Source: JALYXI01 sp963716685 (GTDB taxonomy: Bacteria > Acidobacteriota > Terriglobia > Bryobacterales > Bryobacteraceae). From it: 64,000 nucleotides of DNA. The position numbers and the translations under genes were made by a program. The DNA lies in contig CAVQTR010000003.1 of the NCBI GenBank assembly GCA_963716685.1, forward strand, positions 930,001 through 994,000, given 5' to 3'. This document shows positions 8,083-17,123 of the stretch, in pieces (position 1 is the stretch's first letter; the number at the start of each line of letters is the position of its first letter). The notes beneath the pieces were generated by a model. The model was not told the origin of the DNA and did no database searches. It worked only from the letters and a program-made list of their open reading frames with translations.

Positions 8083-9822
8083 CTAGATCGCTTCCAGCTC
8101 TTCTTCCAGCATCTGCTTCTTCGCTAGTTCGGCATAGAAGCCGCCCGCGCGCGCCAGTTCTTCATGCCGACCGCGCTCCACCACGCGGCCGCGCTCCAGG
8201 ACCACAATCTCGTCGGCCTGCTGCACAGTCGAAACGCGATGTGAAATCAGCACCGCCGTCCGCCCGTGCATCACCTCTGCCAGCCCCTCCAGAATCCGCT
8301 CCTCGGTCAGCGTATCCACGCTCGCCAGCGCATCGTCCAGAATCAGAATCTTGGGATCGCGCACCAGCGCCCGCGCAATCGCCGTCCTCTGCTTCTGCCC
8401 GCCCGAAAGCGTCACGCCGCGCTCGCCCACCATCGTTTGGTACCCGTTCGGAAAGCCAGCAATGTCGCTCGCCAGCCCCGCCCGCTCCGCCGCCACACGG
8501 ATCTCGTCTTCCGTCGCGTCCTCCACGCCGAACGCAATGTTCTCCGCAATCGTCGCGCTGAACAGGAAGGTCTCCTGCGGCACAAACCCGATCTGCCGCC
8601 GCAACTCTTCCGGGTCCAGCTCCCGCACCGGCACGCCATCCAGCAGCACCACGCCGCTCGTCGCATCCATCAGCCGTGGAATCAGGCTCACCAGTGTGCT
8701 CTTGCCCGCGCCCGTGTGCCCCACCACCGCCACCGTGCGCGCGGCCGGAATCCGCAGCGTCACATTGTCCAGCGCCTTGCCCGCCGCATATTCCACGCTC
8801 ACGCCGCGAAACTCGATCTCCCCTCGCACCGCGCCCAGCTTCCGCGCCGGCTTCGGCGCCGCAATCCGCGGCTCCGCCTCCATAATCTCGTCGATGCGTC
8901 CCAGCGATGCCGTCCCGCGCTGCATCAGGTTCACCACCCATCCCAGTGCAATCATGGGCCACACCAGCATGCTCATGTAGGTGTTGAACATGACGAAGCT
9001 TCCCAGCGTGATCCGGTGCGCAATCACCTGCCTGCCGCCCGCCCACAGCACAATCAGGAACGTCACCCCGATCAGACACTCCAGCAGCGGCTGAAAGAAT
9101 CCCTGCACCTGCACCAGCTTCAGGTTCTGCTTGATATATTCCCGGTTCAGCCGCTCGAATTTGCGCACCTCCGCCGCTTCCTGCACGAACGCCCGAAGCA
9201 TCCGCACGCCCGACAGGTTCTCCTGCACGCGGCTGCTGATGTCCGAAAACATCGCCTGAATCGCTTCGAAACGCGCGTGAATCCGGCGCCCGAACACAAT
9301 CACCGCGAAGCTCACCAGCGGCGCGGGCAGAATCGCCAGCCCTGTCAGCCGCCAGTCGATCGAAGCCATCACCGCAATCGTCAGCACGAAGGTCAGCGAT
9401 GTCTCCGTCCAGTACATCACTCCGGGCCCCAGCATCATGCGCACTGCGTTCAGATCGTTCGTCGCCCGCGCCATCACGTCGCCCGTCCGGTTCCTGCCGT
9501 AATAGTCCGGCTCCATCGAAACCAGCTTGCGAAACAGGTCGTTCCGCATCTCGAACTCGATATCTCGCGATACGCCGATCAGCACCACGCGCATCCAGTA
9601 CTGGAAGATTCCCTTTACCAGACAGATGCCCGCCAGGTACGCCGCGAACAGGTACACCTGTCGCATCGCCGCGCCCGCCGTCAGCGCGTCAATCGCGTTC
9701 CGGATCATCAGGGGCAGCAGCACCGCCGTGGCATCCTTCACCACCAGCGCGCCCATGCCCAGTGCAAACTTTCCCCTGTGCCGCGCCAGGTACGGCCACA
9801 GGCTCCGCAATGCCTGGCTCAA
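8083..9822 (-). CDS. ABC exporter half-transporter (fused TMD-NBD), degenerate type
   Basis: 579 residues: six-helix exporter membrane domain (about 15-310) followed by an ATPase domain with Walker A GHTGAGKS (368-375), Q-loop, signature LSGGQ (472-476), Walker B ILILDDA (492-498) and H-loop ISHR. The residue after Walker B Asp496 is Asp497 instead of the catalytic Glu. This ILDDAL(S/A)xVD form is typical of the degenerate subunit of heterodimeric exporters (MdlA, YheI/BmrC type). No partner half is next to it, so the partner should be elsewhere or the protein works as an inefficient homodimer. Confidence 0.88.
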   Translation of the reverse strand: MSQALRSLWPYLARHRGKFALGMGALVVKDATAVLLPLMIRNAIDALTAGAAMRQVYLFAAYLAGICLVKGIFQYWMRVVLIGVSRDIEFEMRNDLFRKLVSMEPDYYGRNRTGDVMARATNDLNAVRMMLGPGVMYWTETSLTFVLTIAVMASIDWRLTGLAILPAPLVSFAVIVFGRRIHARFEAIQAMFSDISSRVQENLSGVRMLRAFVQEAAEVRKFERLNREYIKQNLKLVQVQGFFQPLLECLIGVTFLIVLWAGGRQVIAHRITLGSFVMFNTYMSMLVWPMIALGWVVNLMQRGTASLGRIDEIMEAEPRIAAPKPARKLGAVRGEIEFRGVSVEYAAGKALDNVTLRIPAARTVAVVGHTGAGKSTLVSLIPRLMDATSGVVLLDGVPVRELDPEELRRQIGFVPQETFLFSATIAENIAFGVEDATEDEIRVAAERAGLASDIAGFPNGYQTMVGERGVTLSGGQKQRTAIARALVRDPKILILDDALASVDTLTEERILEGLAEVMHGRTAVLISHRVSTVQQADEIVVLERGRVVERGRHEELARAGGFYAELAKKQMLEEELEAI

Positions 9823-9823
9823 C

Positions 9824-10456
9824 CTACATCCCCACCCGGCTCGTCAGTGATTTCGTCCACTCCATCAGAAAAACCTTCCGCCCCTCCCGGTCCTCCCACC
9901 AGTTGTCCCAGTGCAGCGTGTCCGCCGACGCCACCACGTGCAGATCCAGATCCGGAGCCGCCGCGCGGAAGATTCGGCCCGCCCGCTCCGTGTGGAATTC
10001 GCTCGTCACCAGAATGTAACGTTTGGCGTGCATGCGCCGCAGCTCCGGCACCACCGCGTTGCGCGCTTCATCCATCGTCGAAACCGCCGGGTAGTGGATC
10101 TTCACGAAATACTTCTCGTCGAAGCCGCGCTTCACCGCGTACGCCACCGCCACGTCCGATTCGTACAGACCGTAGAGATACCCGTTGCCGCTCACCAGCA
10201 CCGTCGGCGCATACCCGGCTTTCGCCAGTTCCGCGCCCTTCAAAATGCGGTTCCCGAACCAGTCACCGCCGATCACCGCGATCGCGTCCGCCTGAAACGG
10301 CGGCTGCGTCTGCACCAGCATCTCCCCCATCCAGCGGAACCAGGTGGTTCGAGTGTAGAACGCAAGCGCCAGCAGTGCCAGGACGGCCACGCCGCCCGCC
10401 ATCGGCCAATTTCGCCGCACCCTACTCGTCCGTGGACTTCGGGTCGATGTGTCCAA
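9824..10456 (-). CDS. YdcF-family (DUF218) membrane-anchored protein
   Basis: 210 residues: one N-terminal membrane segment (about 19-37) and a DUF218/YdcF domain with ADAIAVIGGDWFGNRI, a nucleotide-like VLVSGNG loop, and STMDEARN and ILVTSEFHTERAGRIF motifs. Relatives act in envelope or peptidoglycan-related processes (for example SanA/ElyC), but the reaction is not established. The TTG at 10456 lies inside the 3' end of the next upstream gene (35-nt overlap). An ATG 18 codons later, just before the membrane segment, would remove the overlap. Confidence 0.75.
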   Translation of the reverse strand: MDTSTRSPRTSRVRRNWPMAGGVAVLALLALAFYTRTTWFRWMGEMLVQTQPPFQADAIAVIGGDWFGNRILKGAELAKAGYAPTVLVSGNGYLYGLYESDVAVAYAVKRGFDEKYFVKIHYPAVSTMDEARNAVVPELRRMHAKRYILVTSEFHTERAGRIFRAAAPDLDLHVVASADTLHWDNWWEDREGRKVFLMEWTKSLTSRVGM

Positions 10457-10973
10457 CTGCCTTGAGCCGCTGGTAAAGTCTCTCCACCTCGGCTTCGTCT
10501 TCCGGCAGCAGCAGCCGGTATCGCGGCGCGGGCTGCAGTTTCCCGGTGCTCGCCAGAACCTCGCCCCAGTATTGCCGGTACGGAATCCCGTCGATCAGCG
10601 CATCCCGGCACATCCGCCGCAGGCTCCGCAGCAGGCTCTTGCACGAATCCAGATCGCCCGGATAGATCAGCGCAATCCGCGTGTCGTCATACAGCGTCAG
10701 CCGCACCACCAGTGGCGAAAGCCAGCCCGTCCGGTCGAGCCGCCGCACGTCCATCCACGGAATCAGACGCTTGCCAATCGCCAGGTACGCTTCCTGTACT
10801 TCAATCGCCGGCCGTACGGCTAAAACCAGCAAAAGCGCCGCGCTTGCCAGAAACAAACCCGCCGGAACGAATGCCCCGTGCCACTCCATCCCCAGCCAAC
10901 CCGAGAATACCGCCAGTCCCAGGGCCACAATACCAAAAGAGATGTAATGCCGCGCAGGCAGGTATCGAGTCAT
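10422..10973 (-). CDS. Membrane protein with two N-terminal TM helices, unknown function
   Basis: 183 residues. Two hydrophobic helices (about 11-29 and 33-53) are followed by a compact cytoplasmic domain with alternating beta segments (AIEVQEAYLAIGKRLIPWMD, VVRLTLYDDTRIALIYPGD) that resembles PH-like domains of bacterial membrane proteins, then a charged C-terminal helix. Its 3' end overlaps the YdcF-like gene, so the two are likely co-transcribed. No catalytic motif is visible. Confidence 0.65.
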   Translation of the reverse strand: MTRYLPARHYISFGIVALGLAVFSGWLGMEWHGAFVPAGLFLASAALLLVLAVRPAIEVQEAYLAIGKRLIPWMDVRRLDRTGWLSPLVVRLTLYDDTRIALIYPGDLDSCKSLLRSLRRMCRDALIDGIPYRQYWGEVLASTGKLQPAPRYRLLLPEDEAEVERLYQRLKAVGHIDPKSTDE

Positions 10974-11054
10974 CGTGCACGTCCGACGTTTTAAGGTTAC
11001 TCCCCGCTGCCCACTCCGTCAACGACGCGCCCCCGGCCATGCGATCATTTTGAT

Positions 11055-11354
11055 ATGCCAAAAGCTGTCTGGGAGAACACCGTCATCGCTGAAAGTGCCG
11101 ACACCGTCGAGGTCGAAGGCAACCAGTATTTCCCTGCGAATTCAATCGCCAAAGAGTACTTCAAACCCAGTTCCACCACCACCGTCTGCCCGTGGAAAGG
11201 AACCGCGAGCTACTACACCCTGGAGGTAAACGGGAAGCGAAATCCGGATGCCGCCTGGTACTATCCGACTCCCAAAGACGCCGCCAAACAGATCAAGGAT
11301 CGCGTCGCCTTCTGGCGCGGCGTCCGCGTCATCTCCGAATCCTCCGCGTCCTGA
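11055..11354 (+). CDS. DUF427 domain protein
   Basis: 99 residues covering essentially the whole DUF427 fold: KAVWENTVIAESADTVEVEG at the N-terminus, then YFPANSIAKEYFKPSSTTT, the signature CPWKGTASYYTLEVNG, and AAWYYPTPKDAAKQIKDRVA. Members are small beta-barrel-like proteins of unresolved biochemical function, widespread in soil bacteria. It is a single gene between a minus-strand membrane protein and a minus-strand hydrolase. The family assignment is confident; the role is unknown. Confidence 0.88.
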   Translation: MPKAVWENTVIAESADTVEVEGNQYFPANSIAKEYFKPSSTTTVCPWKGTASYYTLEVNGKRNPDAAWYYPTPKDAAKQIKDRVAFWRGVRVISESSAS

Positions 11355-11360
11355 CCGCGG

Positions 11361-12386
11361 TCAGTGCCCTGCGTACTCCCGGCTGAACCCGTTCCGGCTG
11401 TTCGTCACCGTAAAGCTGCCATCCTCCGCCGCCGAGATCCGGAGCCAGTGGAATCCATCCTTCCCCTCCGGATTCGCCACAAAATCCGCCGGCGGATTCG
11501 CCTCCGGACCCGCATTCAGCGAAGTATGCAGCTGCCAGATATCCCGCAGGCCCGCCGCGCTCCGCAGCACCGGCCACGTCCCCGCGTCCGCGCCCTTACG
11601 CGGACCATTCGCCTGAATCACCACTGGCGCCCGCAGCACCCCGGTCATCTCCGGCGCGATTCCCTTGAACTGCCCGTGCACATTCACGTTGTACACATCC
11701 ACCGTGCCAATCAGGTTTCTCGGACACACCAGCTCATGGCTCAGGTGCGCCTCCAGATCCGCTAGGTCCAGCATCCGGAATCGCCCGAACGTAATCAGCA
11801 GACCCAGCGATTGGTCGTCCTCCACATCGCTCGCCAGCGGCTTCGCCTGCGGATTCGCTCCGCACAGCGGGTTTACCGCCCCGGCGTTCGGAAGCGGCTT
11901 GTCGATCACCCGGCCCCCCGCAGCAATTACCCGCACCTCCACACCCTTCAGCGGAATCACATCCCCGGCCCTCATCGTTGTCCAGCCAATCTTGCGCCGC
12001 AGCGCCTCGTATGGCGCAAACCGCGCCTGTGCCGCCGCCGCGCCCGACTCCGTTGCCTGCACGTCCCCATGGTCGAAGAAGTGCCCGATCGGGATCTGCG
12101 CGCTCAGTCCCACCGGATCGCCCAAATGGTCGATATCGAAATGCGAAAACACCACCGTGTCCAGCCGCTTCAGTCCCGCCGTCCGCACCGCCTCCGCTAT
12201 GCGCTCGTTCGAGACTGAACCGTTCACTGCCTTCGGCCAGCCCGCATCGAACAACATCGATTGCCCCGAGGGCGAAACAAACAGAACGGCCTTCCCGCCC
12301 TCCACGTCGATGACGTAAATCTCCAGCTTCTCCGCGCCGCAAACCAGGCCGGCGAACGCCACCAGCAGCGCAATCAGCCTTCTCAA
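11361..12386 (-). CDS. Secreted MBL-fold hydrolase, ComEC C-terminal-like
   Basis: 341 residues. A signal peptide (residues 1-17, RRLIALLVAFAGLVCG) is followed by a metallo-beta-lactamase fold with YVIDVEGGKAVLF, a metal motif SHFDIDHLG (HxDxDH, the ComEC-like variant) and later GLLITFGRFRMLDLADL. Substrate is unknown; ComEC-like stand-alone proteins are proposed nucleases or phosphodiesterases. The start is TTG at 12386, immediately after the TAG of the upstream receptor gene with no intervening base, so its translation is probably coupled to that gene. Confidence 0.8.
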   Translation of the reverse strand: MRRLIALLVAFAGLVCGAEKLEIYVIDVEGGKAVLFVSPSGQSMLFDAGWPKAVNGSVSNERIAEAVRTAGLKRLDTVVFSHFDIDHLGDPVGLSAQIPIGHFFDHGDVQATESGAAAAQARFAPYEALRRKIGWTTMRAGDVIPLKGVEVRVIAAGGRVIDKPLPNAGAVNPLCGANPQAKPLASDVEDDQSLGLLITFGRFRMLDLADLEAHLSHELVCPRNLIGTVDVYNVNVHGQFKGIAPEMTGVLRAPVVIQANGPRKGADAGTWPVLRSAAGLRDIWQLHTSLNAGPEANPPADFVANPEGKDGFHWLRISAAEDGSFTVTNSRNGFSREYAGH

Positions 12387-15300
12387 CTAAAAGCTCAGCC
12401 TCAGTGCCATCTGAATCACGCGCCCGCCGCGGTCCGCGTTTGCCTGCCCGAACGTCGGGTTCGTCTGCAGCCCCGTTGTCAGATCGAATCGCGCCGCAGT
12501 GTCCACTCCCGAAAACTGCGTGTGGTTGAACGCGTTGTAAAACTCGCTCCGGAACTGCAGTCTGACGCCCTCGTGCAGCGTAAAGTCTTTGAACGCCGCA
12601 AGGTCGAACTGGTTCTGCCCCGGGCCCCGGAAAATCTCCCGGGGCGCGTTCCCGATATACCCCAGCGGCGGCGCCGAGAACACACTCGTGTTGAAGAAGC
12701 GGTTGCCGTTCCGGTCTCCGTATCCCAGCTGCGGATTCCCATTGATATTGATCCGCTGCCCGTCGCCGCCACCAATCAGATCCGCTCCGCTCGCCGTCGT
12801 GAAGCTCACGCCCGAAGGCGCGCCGCTCGCAAACGTAATTGTCGACGATAAGTTCCAGCTCCCCAGCACCGCCTTCGCCACCGGATTCCCCAGCCGGTTC
12901 GTCCCCGGAATCGCGTACAGCCCCGCAATGTTCGTAATGAACGTTCGGTCAAAGGTCGAGAGCCCGTACGCGTATAACCGTCGGTTCGCATAAAGCGGCA
13001 GCGTCCCGTTATCCCCCGACCCGTAATCCAGCGATTTCGACCACGTCCAGTTCGCCTTGAACTCCACCCCGTGCGAGAACCGCCGGTTCAACTGCGTCTG
13101 CAGCGCGTAATAGCTCGATGTCCCCACCGGCTCCGCATACGTGATCGATCCCAGCCCGACATACGGCGTCAGAAACGTATCCGGCAGCGGCTTGCCCGTG
13201 GTCGGGTCCTGACTCGACGGCAGAAATCTCTGCCCGTAAGGCACCGTATTCAAATTGACGGACTGCAGCAGGTGCCGCCCAAGGTTGCCCACCCCTGCGA
13301 TATCCACCACCGTTCCGAAGCCGAGCTCTCTCTGGATCCCCAGGCTAAAGCTGTACGCCTGCGCCAGCTGTGACCAGTCATGCCCCTTTACATTTGAAGG
13401 AAACAGCGTTCCAGCCGTGCTCAGGAAATTCGTCAGCGTCCCGTAGTAAGTCTTGGGCGTGTAGTTGTTCGGCGGCAGGTTCTGCAGCCCCGTATCGATC
13501 TGCGTCTGCGGCAGTGCGCTGATCCCGAAGCCTCCGCGCAGCGCCGTCTTCCCGTCGCCAAACACGTCGTAAGCGAATCCAAACCGCGGCCCCGGCGTAA
13601 TCAGCTGAACGTGCGTCTCGCCCTCGGGCACGCCCGGCTTGCCCGCCAGCAGAATCCCGTCCAGAATGTTCCCCACTCCCGGCACAATCGCCCCGATATA
13701 CACCGCCGGCAGCTGCGCGCCTGTCACCGGATTCACCGCCACCCGCACCCCCGCCGAATTCAGCCCCGGCGTATACAGCTGCAATGCCTGCTTTGGATCA
13801 TACGATGCCGGGTCGAATGCCGATTCCACATTCGACCGCTGATGCCACGGCACCCAGGAAGTCAGCCGGATTCCAAACTCGATCGTCAACCGCTTGTTCA
13901 CCTTCCACGAATCCTGCACATATTCCTCGAGCGCTCCCGCCCGGAAATCCGCGCCCGGCCGCGCCGAGCTCTCCGTGTACGTGTCGAAGTTGCCCAGAAT
14001 CGCATTCGCATACCCGTAATTCGAATCCAGCGGATTGTTCACATCCTTGCCGAACGCGAAGTTCCCCGAAAACGCGCTCCCCTGATTGCCCTTCCAGGCC
14101 CGGCTCCGCGTGAACACAAACCCCGCCTTCATCGTGTGGCTGCCCAGCACCTTGGTGATGTTGTCCGTCACCGTGAAAATCGTCGTCGCCCCGCTGATCG
14201 GCGTCCGCGAGTCATACGAAAATCCCGCCGCGTTCGGCACGTCGCTGAAGCTCATAATCGGCAGATAGTCGTACGCGTTCGCCGATGGATACCACTGCCC
14301 CAGGCTCTGCAGTCCATACGTCGCGCGCTGTGCCTTCGCCAGTTGCGTCGAATCCAGCGGCCCGCCCGGTTCGTCCCAGTGGTTCACGCCAAACGTGAAC
14401 TCATTGATCAGGCTCGGCGTAATCGTGTAAACCAGATTGATCGAAGGCGTCGTGCTGTGGCTGTTGTAGAAGCCTTCCACCAGTCCCCACGCCGGTCCCG
14501 GCAGCACCCCGATCGAATAGCCCGACTGCAGATTATTGATCTGATTGTTCCGACCGTAGAGCCTCAGCTTGTCCGTCAGCGCGAAATCGAAACGGTACGT
14601 ATATTCTTCCCGCCGCGTCTTCGGCGTGTTTTGGTAAAGAAAATTGTAGTTCCCGCCGCTCACCGCACGGTTCGTGAAGTTCGGCTCCGGAAAAATACTC
14701 AGCAGCTTCAGCCCCAGCGCGCTCTGCATGCTCGCGGGAATCACATTCCCCGGAAACTGCGTCTTCGTTCCCGGCATATACACCGGAATAAACCCGCCGC
14801 CTGTCGTCACACTTTGCGAGAAATCCCCGTGCCGCTCCGCGTCCGTCGGCACCGTGAATTTTTGCAGCGCGCCCGGGTTGCCCTGATAGCTGTACTGGTC
14901 GTTGAAGAAGAAAAACACCCGGTTCCTGCTCGTGTTGAACACTTTCGGGATAAACACCGGCCCGCCGATGCTGCCGCCACCCGTCGCATATCGGTAAATC
15001 GGTCGCGCCACGTTGTTCTTGTTGTTGAAAAACGTGTTCGCGTTCAAATCTTCATTCCGCAGATACCCATACAGTCCGCCGTGAAACTGGCTCGTGCCTG
15101 ATCGGGTCACCAGATTGATCACCGCTCCCGCGCTGCCGCCGTATTCCGCCTGGTAATTCGAGGCCTTCACGTTGATCTCTACCAGCGAATCCGTCGCCGC
15201 CGCCCCGTAGAGCTGGCCCTGGCTCGAAGGATCGGCCGCGTTCACGCCGTCGATACTCGGAATAATCGCGCTCGCCCGGATGCCGTTAATGGCGTTGTAA

Positions 15301-15833
15301 ATCGTTGTATTGCCGCCCGGCCCCGTCGGGTCCTGCCCCCCGGAAACGCCCGGCAGGCTCCGCAGCAGTCCGCCGTAATTCAAACCCCTCGCCAGCAGCG
15401 CGCTGATCTCATGCCGGTCGAGTGAAGCCGATCGCTCGCCGCTCTCCACCTGCAGCGGCGTGGTCTCTGCCTGCACCGTCACCGAATCCGTGTTGCTCCC
15501 AATTGCCAGGGTCACCGTCCCTACCGATCGCCGTTCGCCCGCTGTAACCGTGATGTCTCGCTCCTGATACGGCTTAAACCCCGCCACCTGGACCGCGAGC
15601 GTATAAGTGCCCGGCGCCGGGACCGACGGAAATTCAAAAGCGCCGCGAGCGTCCGATTTCACTGTCGTCACCACCACCGACGTGTCCTGGTTCGTCAGTG
15701 TCAGACCCTTGTCGGGGATTCCCGCGCCGGAAGCATCCGCCAGCGTTCCCGAAATCGTAGCCGGCTGCTGCGCCAGCACCGGCAACACGCCGGAAAAACA
15801 CGCGATAAAGATCAGCGGTAAAGCAGTTTTCAT
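12387..15833 (-). CDS. Oar-like TonB-dependent receptor with carboxypeptidase-regulatory domain
   Basis: 1148 residues. Signal peptide to about residue 22 (ending LPVLAQQ), then a CarboxypepD_reg-like beta domain (ATISGTLADASGAGIPDKGL through GTYTLAVQVAGFKPY), a plug domain (SALLARGLNYGGLLRSLPGV) and a long beta-barrel with frequent aromatic-Asn-Thr strands ending in an outer-membrane-type terminus MALRLSF. Such proteins import polymer-derived nutrients or act in adhesion, and are expanded in Acidobacteriota. AAGGTGGG precedes the ATG. It is upstream of, and coupled to, the MBL hydrolase gene. Confidence 0.9.
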   Translation of the reverse strand: MKTALPLIFIACFSGVLPVLAQQPATISGTLADASGAGIPDKGLTLTNQDTSVVVTTVKSDARGAFEFPSVPAPGTYTLAVQVAGFKPYQERDITVTAGERRSVGTVTLAIGSNTDSVTVQAETTPLQVESGERSASLDRHEISALLARGLNYGGLLRSLPGVSGGQDPTGPGGNTTIYNAINGIRASAIIPSIDGVNAADPSSQGQLYGAAATDSLVEINVKASNYQAEYGGSAGAVINLVTRSGTSQFHGGLYGYLRNEDLNANTFFNNKNNVARPIYRYATGGGSIGGPVFIPKVFNTSRNRVFFFFNDQYSYQGNPGALQKFTVPTDAERHGDFSQSVTTGGGFIPVYMPGTKTQFPGNVIPASMQSALGLKLLSIFPEPNFTNRAVSGGNYNFLYQNTPKTRREEYTYRFDFALTDKLRLYGRNNQINNLQSGYSIGVLPGPAWGLVEGFYNSHSTTPSINLVYTITPSLINEFTFGVNHWDEPGGPLDSTQLAKAQRATYGLQSLGQWYPSANAYDYLPIMSFSDVPNAAGFSYDSRTPISGATTIFTVTDNITKVLGSHTMKAGFVFTRSRAWKGNQGSAFSGNFAFGKDVNNPLDSNYGYANAILGNFDTYTESSARPGADFRAGALEEYVQDSWKVNKRLTIEFGIRLTSWVPWHQRSNVESAFDPASYDPKQALQLYTPGLNSAGVRVAVNPVTGAQLPAVYIGAIVPGVGNILDGILLAGKPGVPEGETHVQLITPGPRFGFAYDVFGDGKTALRGGFGISALPQTQIDTGLQNLPPNNYTPKTYYGTLTNFLSTAGTLFPSNVKGHDWSQLAQAYSFSLGIQRELGFGTVVDIAGVGNLGRHLLQSVNLNTVPYGQRFLPSSQDPTTGKPLPDTFLTPYVGLGSITYAEPVGTSSYYALQTQLNRRFSHGVEFKANWTWSKSLDYGSGDNGTLPLYANRRLYAYGLSTFDRTFITNIAGLYAIPGTNRLGNPVAKAVLGSWNLSSTITFASGAPSGVSFTTASGADLIGGGDGQRININGNPQLGYGDRNGNRFFNTSVFSAPPLGYIGNAPREIFRGPGQNQFDLAAFKDFTLHEGVRLQFRSEFYNAFNHTQFSGVDTAARFDLTTGLQTNPTFGQANADRGGRVIQMALRLSF

Positions 15834-15854
15834 GAACCCACCTTTGACGGGTAT

Positions 15855-15882
15855 ATTATGCGCGCGGCCATACCGAATGCAA
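15855..15882 (-). promoter_or_regulatory. Putative sigma-70-like promoter of the Oar-like receptor gene
   Basis: On the minus strand TTGCAT (15877-15882) and CATAAT (15855-15860) are separated by 16 bp and lie about 22 nt before the ATG, leaving a short leader that contains the AAGGTGGG ribosome-binding site. The short AT-rich patch stands out from its GC-rich surroundings. Assigned by consensus resemblance only. Confidence 0.45.
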
Positions 15883-16048
15883 GGGAATTTCAGCCGATGG
15901 AAAATATTTAGCGCTTACTTTTCAATTGCCTGCGATTTCGTTCGCCGAATCCGGCCGTTGCGTCCTCTACCATCGAAGCGGAAGGCAATCTCCGCATTTC
16001 CCGCAAAATGGCTTCGTTTCGTATAATTCGCCCCGGGCCGTTGTGCAG

Positions 16049-16165
16049 TGCAAAAAGTGCACAATTCTGCACAACGATGCACAATTCCCGCGTCACCAGG
16101 AACGGGGTGCGTCCACGCCGCAGTCTGTGCACAACGCTGTGCACAAAATGCACAATCCTGCACAA
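16049..16165. repeat. Phased array of TGCACAA heptamers (candidate operator)
   Basis: Exact TGCACAA occurs at 16058, 16068, 16078, then 16128, 16140, 16149 and 16159; a degenerate TGCAAAA sits at 16049 and an inverted TTGTGCA at 16041. Within the two groups the spacing is 9-12 bp, about one helical turn, so all sites face one side of the DNA. The array lies in the 372-bp space (15834-16205) between the divergent receptor and lipA genes, 41-157 bp before the lipA ATG. A TATAAT hexamer is at 16022-16027. I see no gene in this interval. Heptamers repeated every 10-11 bp resemble OmpR/PhoB- or SARP-type operator layouts. Confidence 0.7.
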
Positions 16166-16205
16166 TCCCGCATAACGCCCGGCGCCCCAAACGCCAGCAA
16201 CTACA

Positions 16206-17111
16206 ATGGGATCAGTGCTGGTCACCCTCTCGTCCAAATCCGCCCCGCCGCCCGTCCGCCCATCCTGGCTCCGCGCTCCTGCTCCCGTCGGCGACAATTA
16301 CCGCGACCTCAAATCCCTCATCACTGACCTCCACCTCCACACCGTGTGCGAAAGCGCCGCCTGCCCCAACATTGGCGAATGCTGGAATCGACGCACCGCC
16401 ACTTTCATGATCCTGGGCAACGTCTGCACGCGCCGCTGCGGTTTCTGCGCCGTCCAGAAGGGCGGTCCCCTCCCGGTCGATTACGATGAGCCCCGCCGCG
16501 TTGCCGAAGCCTGCGAACTCATGGGTCTCCGCTACGCCGTCGTCACCAGCGTCAACCGCGATGACCGCAAAGACGGCGGCGCCGAACTCTTCCGCCTCAC
16601 CATCGATGCTATCCGCCAGCGTATTCCCGGCTGCCAGGTCGAAGTCCTCGTCCCTGATTTCCAAGGCAGCCACGCCGCGATGGAAATCGTCATGAAGGAT
16701 GCCCCCGACGTCCTGAACCACAACACCGAAACCGTGCCGCGCCTCTACCGCCAGGTCCGCCTCGGCGCCCGCTACGAGCGTTCCCTCGAAATGCTCGCCT
16801 ATGCCAAATCGCTTTCTCCCCTCACACCCGTAAAATCCGGCCTCATGCTCGGTCTCGGCGAAACCATCGACGAAGTCCTCGCGGTCATGCGCGACCTCCG
16901 CATGCACCAGGTCGACGTCCTCACCCTCGGCCAGTACCTCCGCCCCTCTCCCAAACATCTGCCCATCGTGCGTTACGTCACGCCCGCCGAATTCGCCTCC
17001 TTAAAGGAGCAGGGTCTCCGCATGGGCTTCGCGCACGTTGAATCCGGACCTCTGGTCCGCAGCTCATATCATGCGGACGAGAGTATCCGTCCATCCCCGT
17101 GTTCCCATTAG
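16206..17111 (+). CDS. lipA: Lipoyl synthase (radical SAM)
   Basis: 301 residues. Inserts two sulfurs into protein-bound octanoyl groups to make lipoyl cofactors. The auxiliary cluster motif CESAACPNIGEC supplies C48, C53 and C59; the radical SAM motif CTRRCGFC supplies C74, C78 and C81. HNTETVPRLY and the C-terminal RSSYHADES, containing the conserved serine ligand, are present. Length is normal. No Shine-Dalgarno precedes the ATG; the upstream DNA holds the TGCACAA array. lipB is not adjacent. The VWFA gene follows after 12 nt but with its own strong ribosome-binding site. Confidence 0.95.
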   Translation: MGSVLVTLSSKSAPPPVRPSWLRAPAPVGDNYRDLKSLITDLHLHTVCESAACPNIGECWNRRTATFMILGNVCTRRCGFCAVQKGGPLPVDYDEPRRVAEACELMGLRYAVVTSVNRDDRKDGGAELFRLTIDAIRQRIPGCQVEVLVPDFQGSHAAMEIVMKDAPDVLNHNTETVPRLYRQVRLGARYERSLEMLAYAKSLSPLTPVKSGLMLGLGETIDEVLAVMRDLRMHQVDVLTLGQYLRPSPKHLPIVRYVTPAEFASLKEQGLRMGFAHVESGPLVRSSYHADESIRPSPCSH

Positions 17112-17123
17112 TGGAGGTTTTTC

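Noticed and set aside
8266..10476. Very long plus-strand open frame opposite the ABC exporter and YdcF-like genes
   Set aside because: It is antisense to two genes with complete family motifs; its translation is low-complexity Arg/Pro/His-rich sequence, typical of a GC-rich shadow frame.
13611..15101. Long plus-strand open frame opposite the first Oar-like receptor
   Set aside because: Arg/His/Pro-rich translation with no domain, fully antisense to a well-supported receptor gene.
16058..16165. DnaA-box cluster / replication origin
   Set aside because: Only two units (16126-16134 and 16138-16146) fit TTGTNCACA; in the others the normally most conserved 3' end varies. The local strand composition does not change sign here and no replication genes are near.
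16058..16165. CRISPR array
   Set aside because: Units are 7 bp with 2-5 bp spacers, far below CRISPR dimensions, and no cas gene is present.
15908..16297. Open frames across the TGCACAA array
   Set aside because: They owe their length to the repeats and GC bias, show no domain, and overlap the lipA start; the array is better read as a regulatory element.
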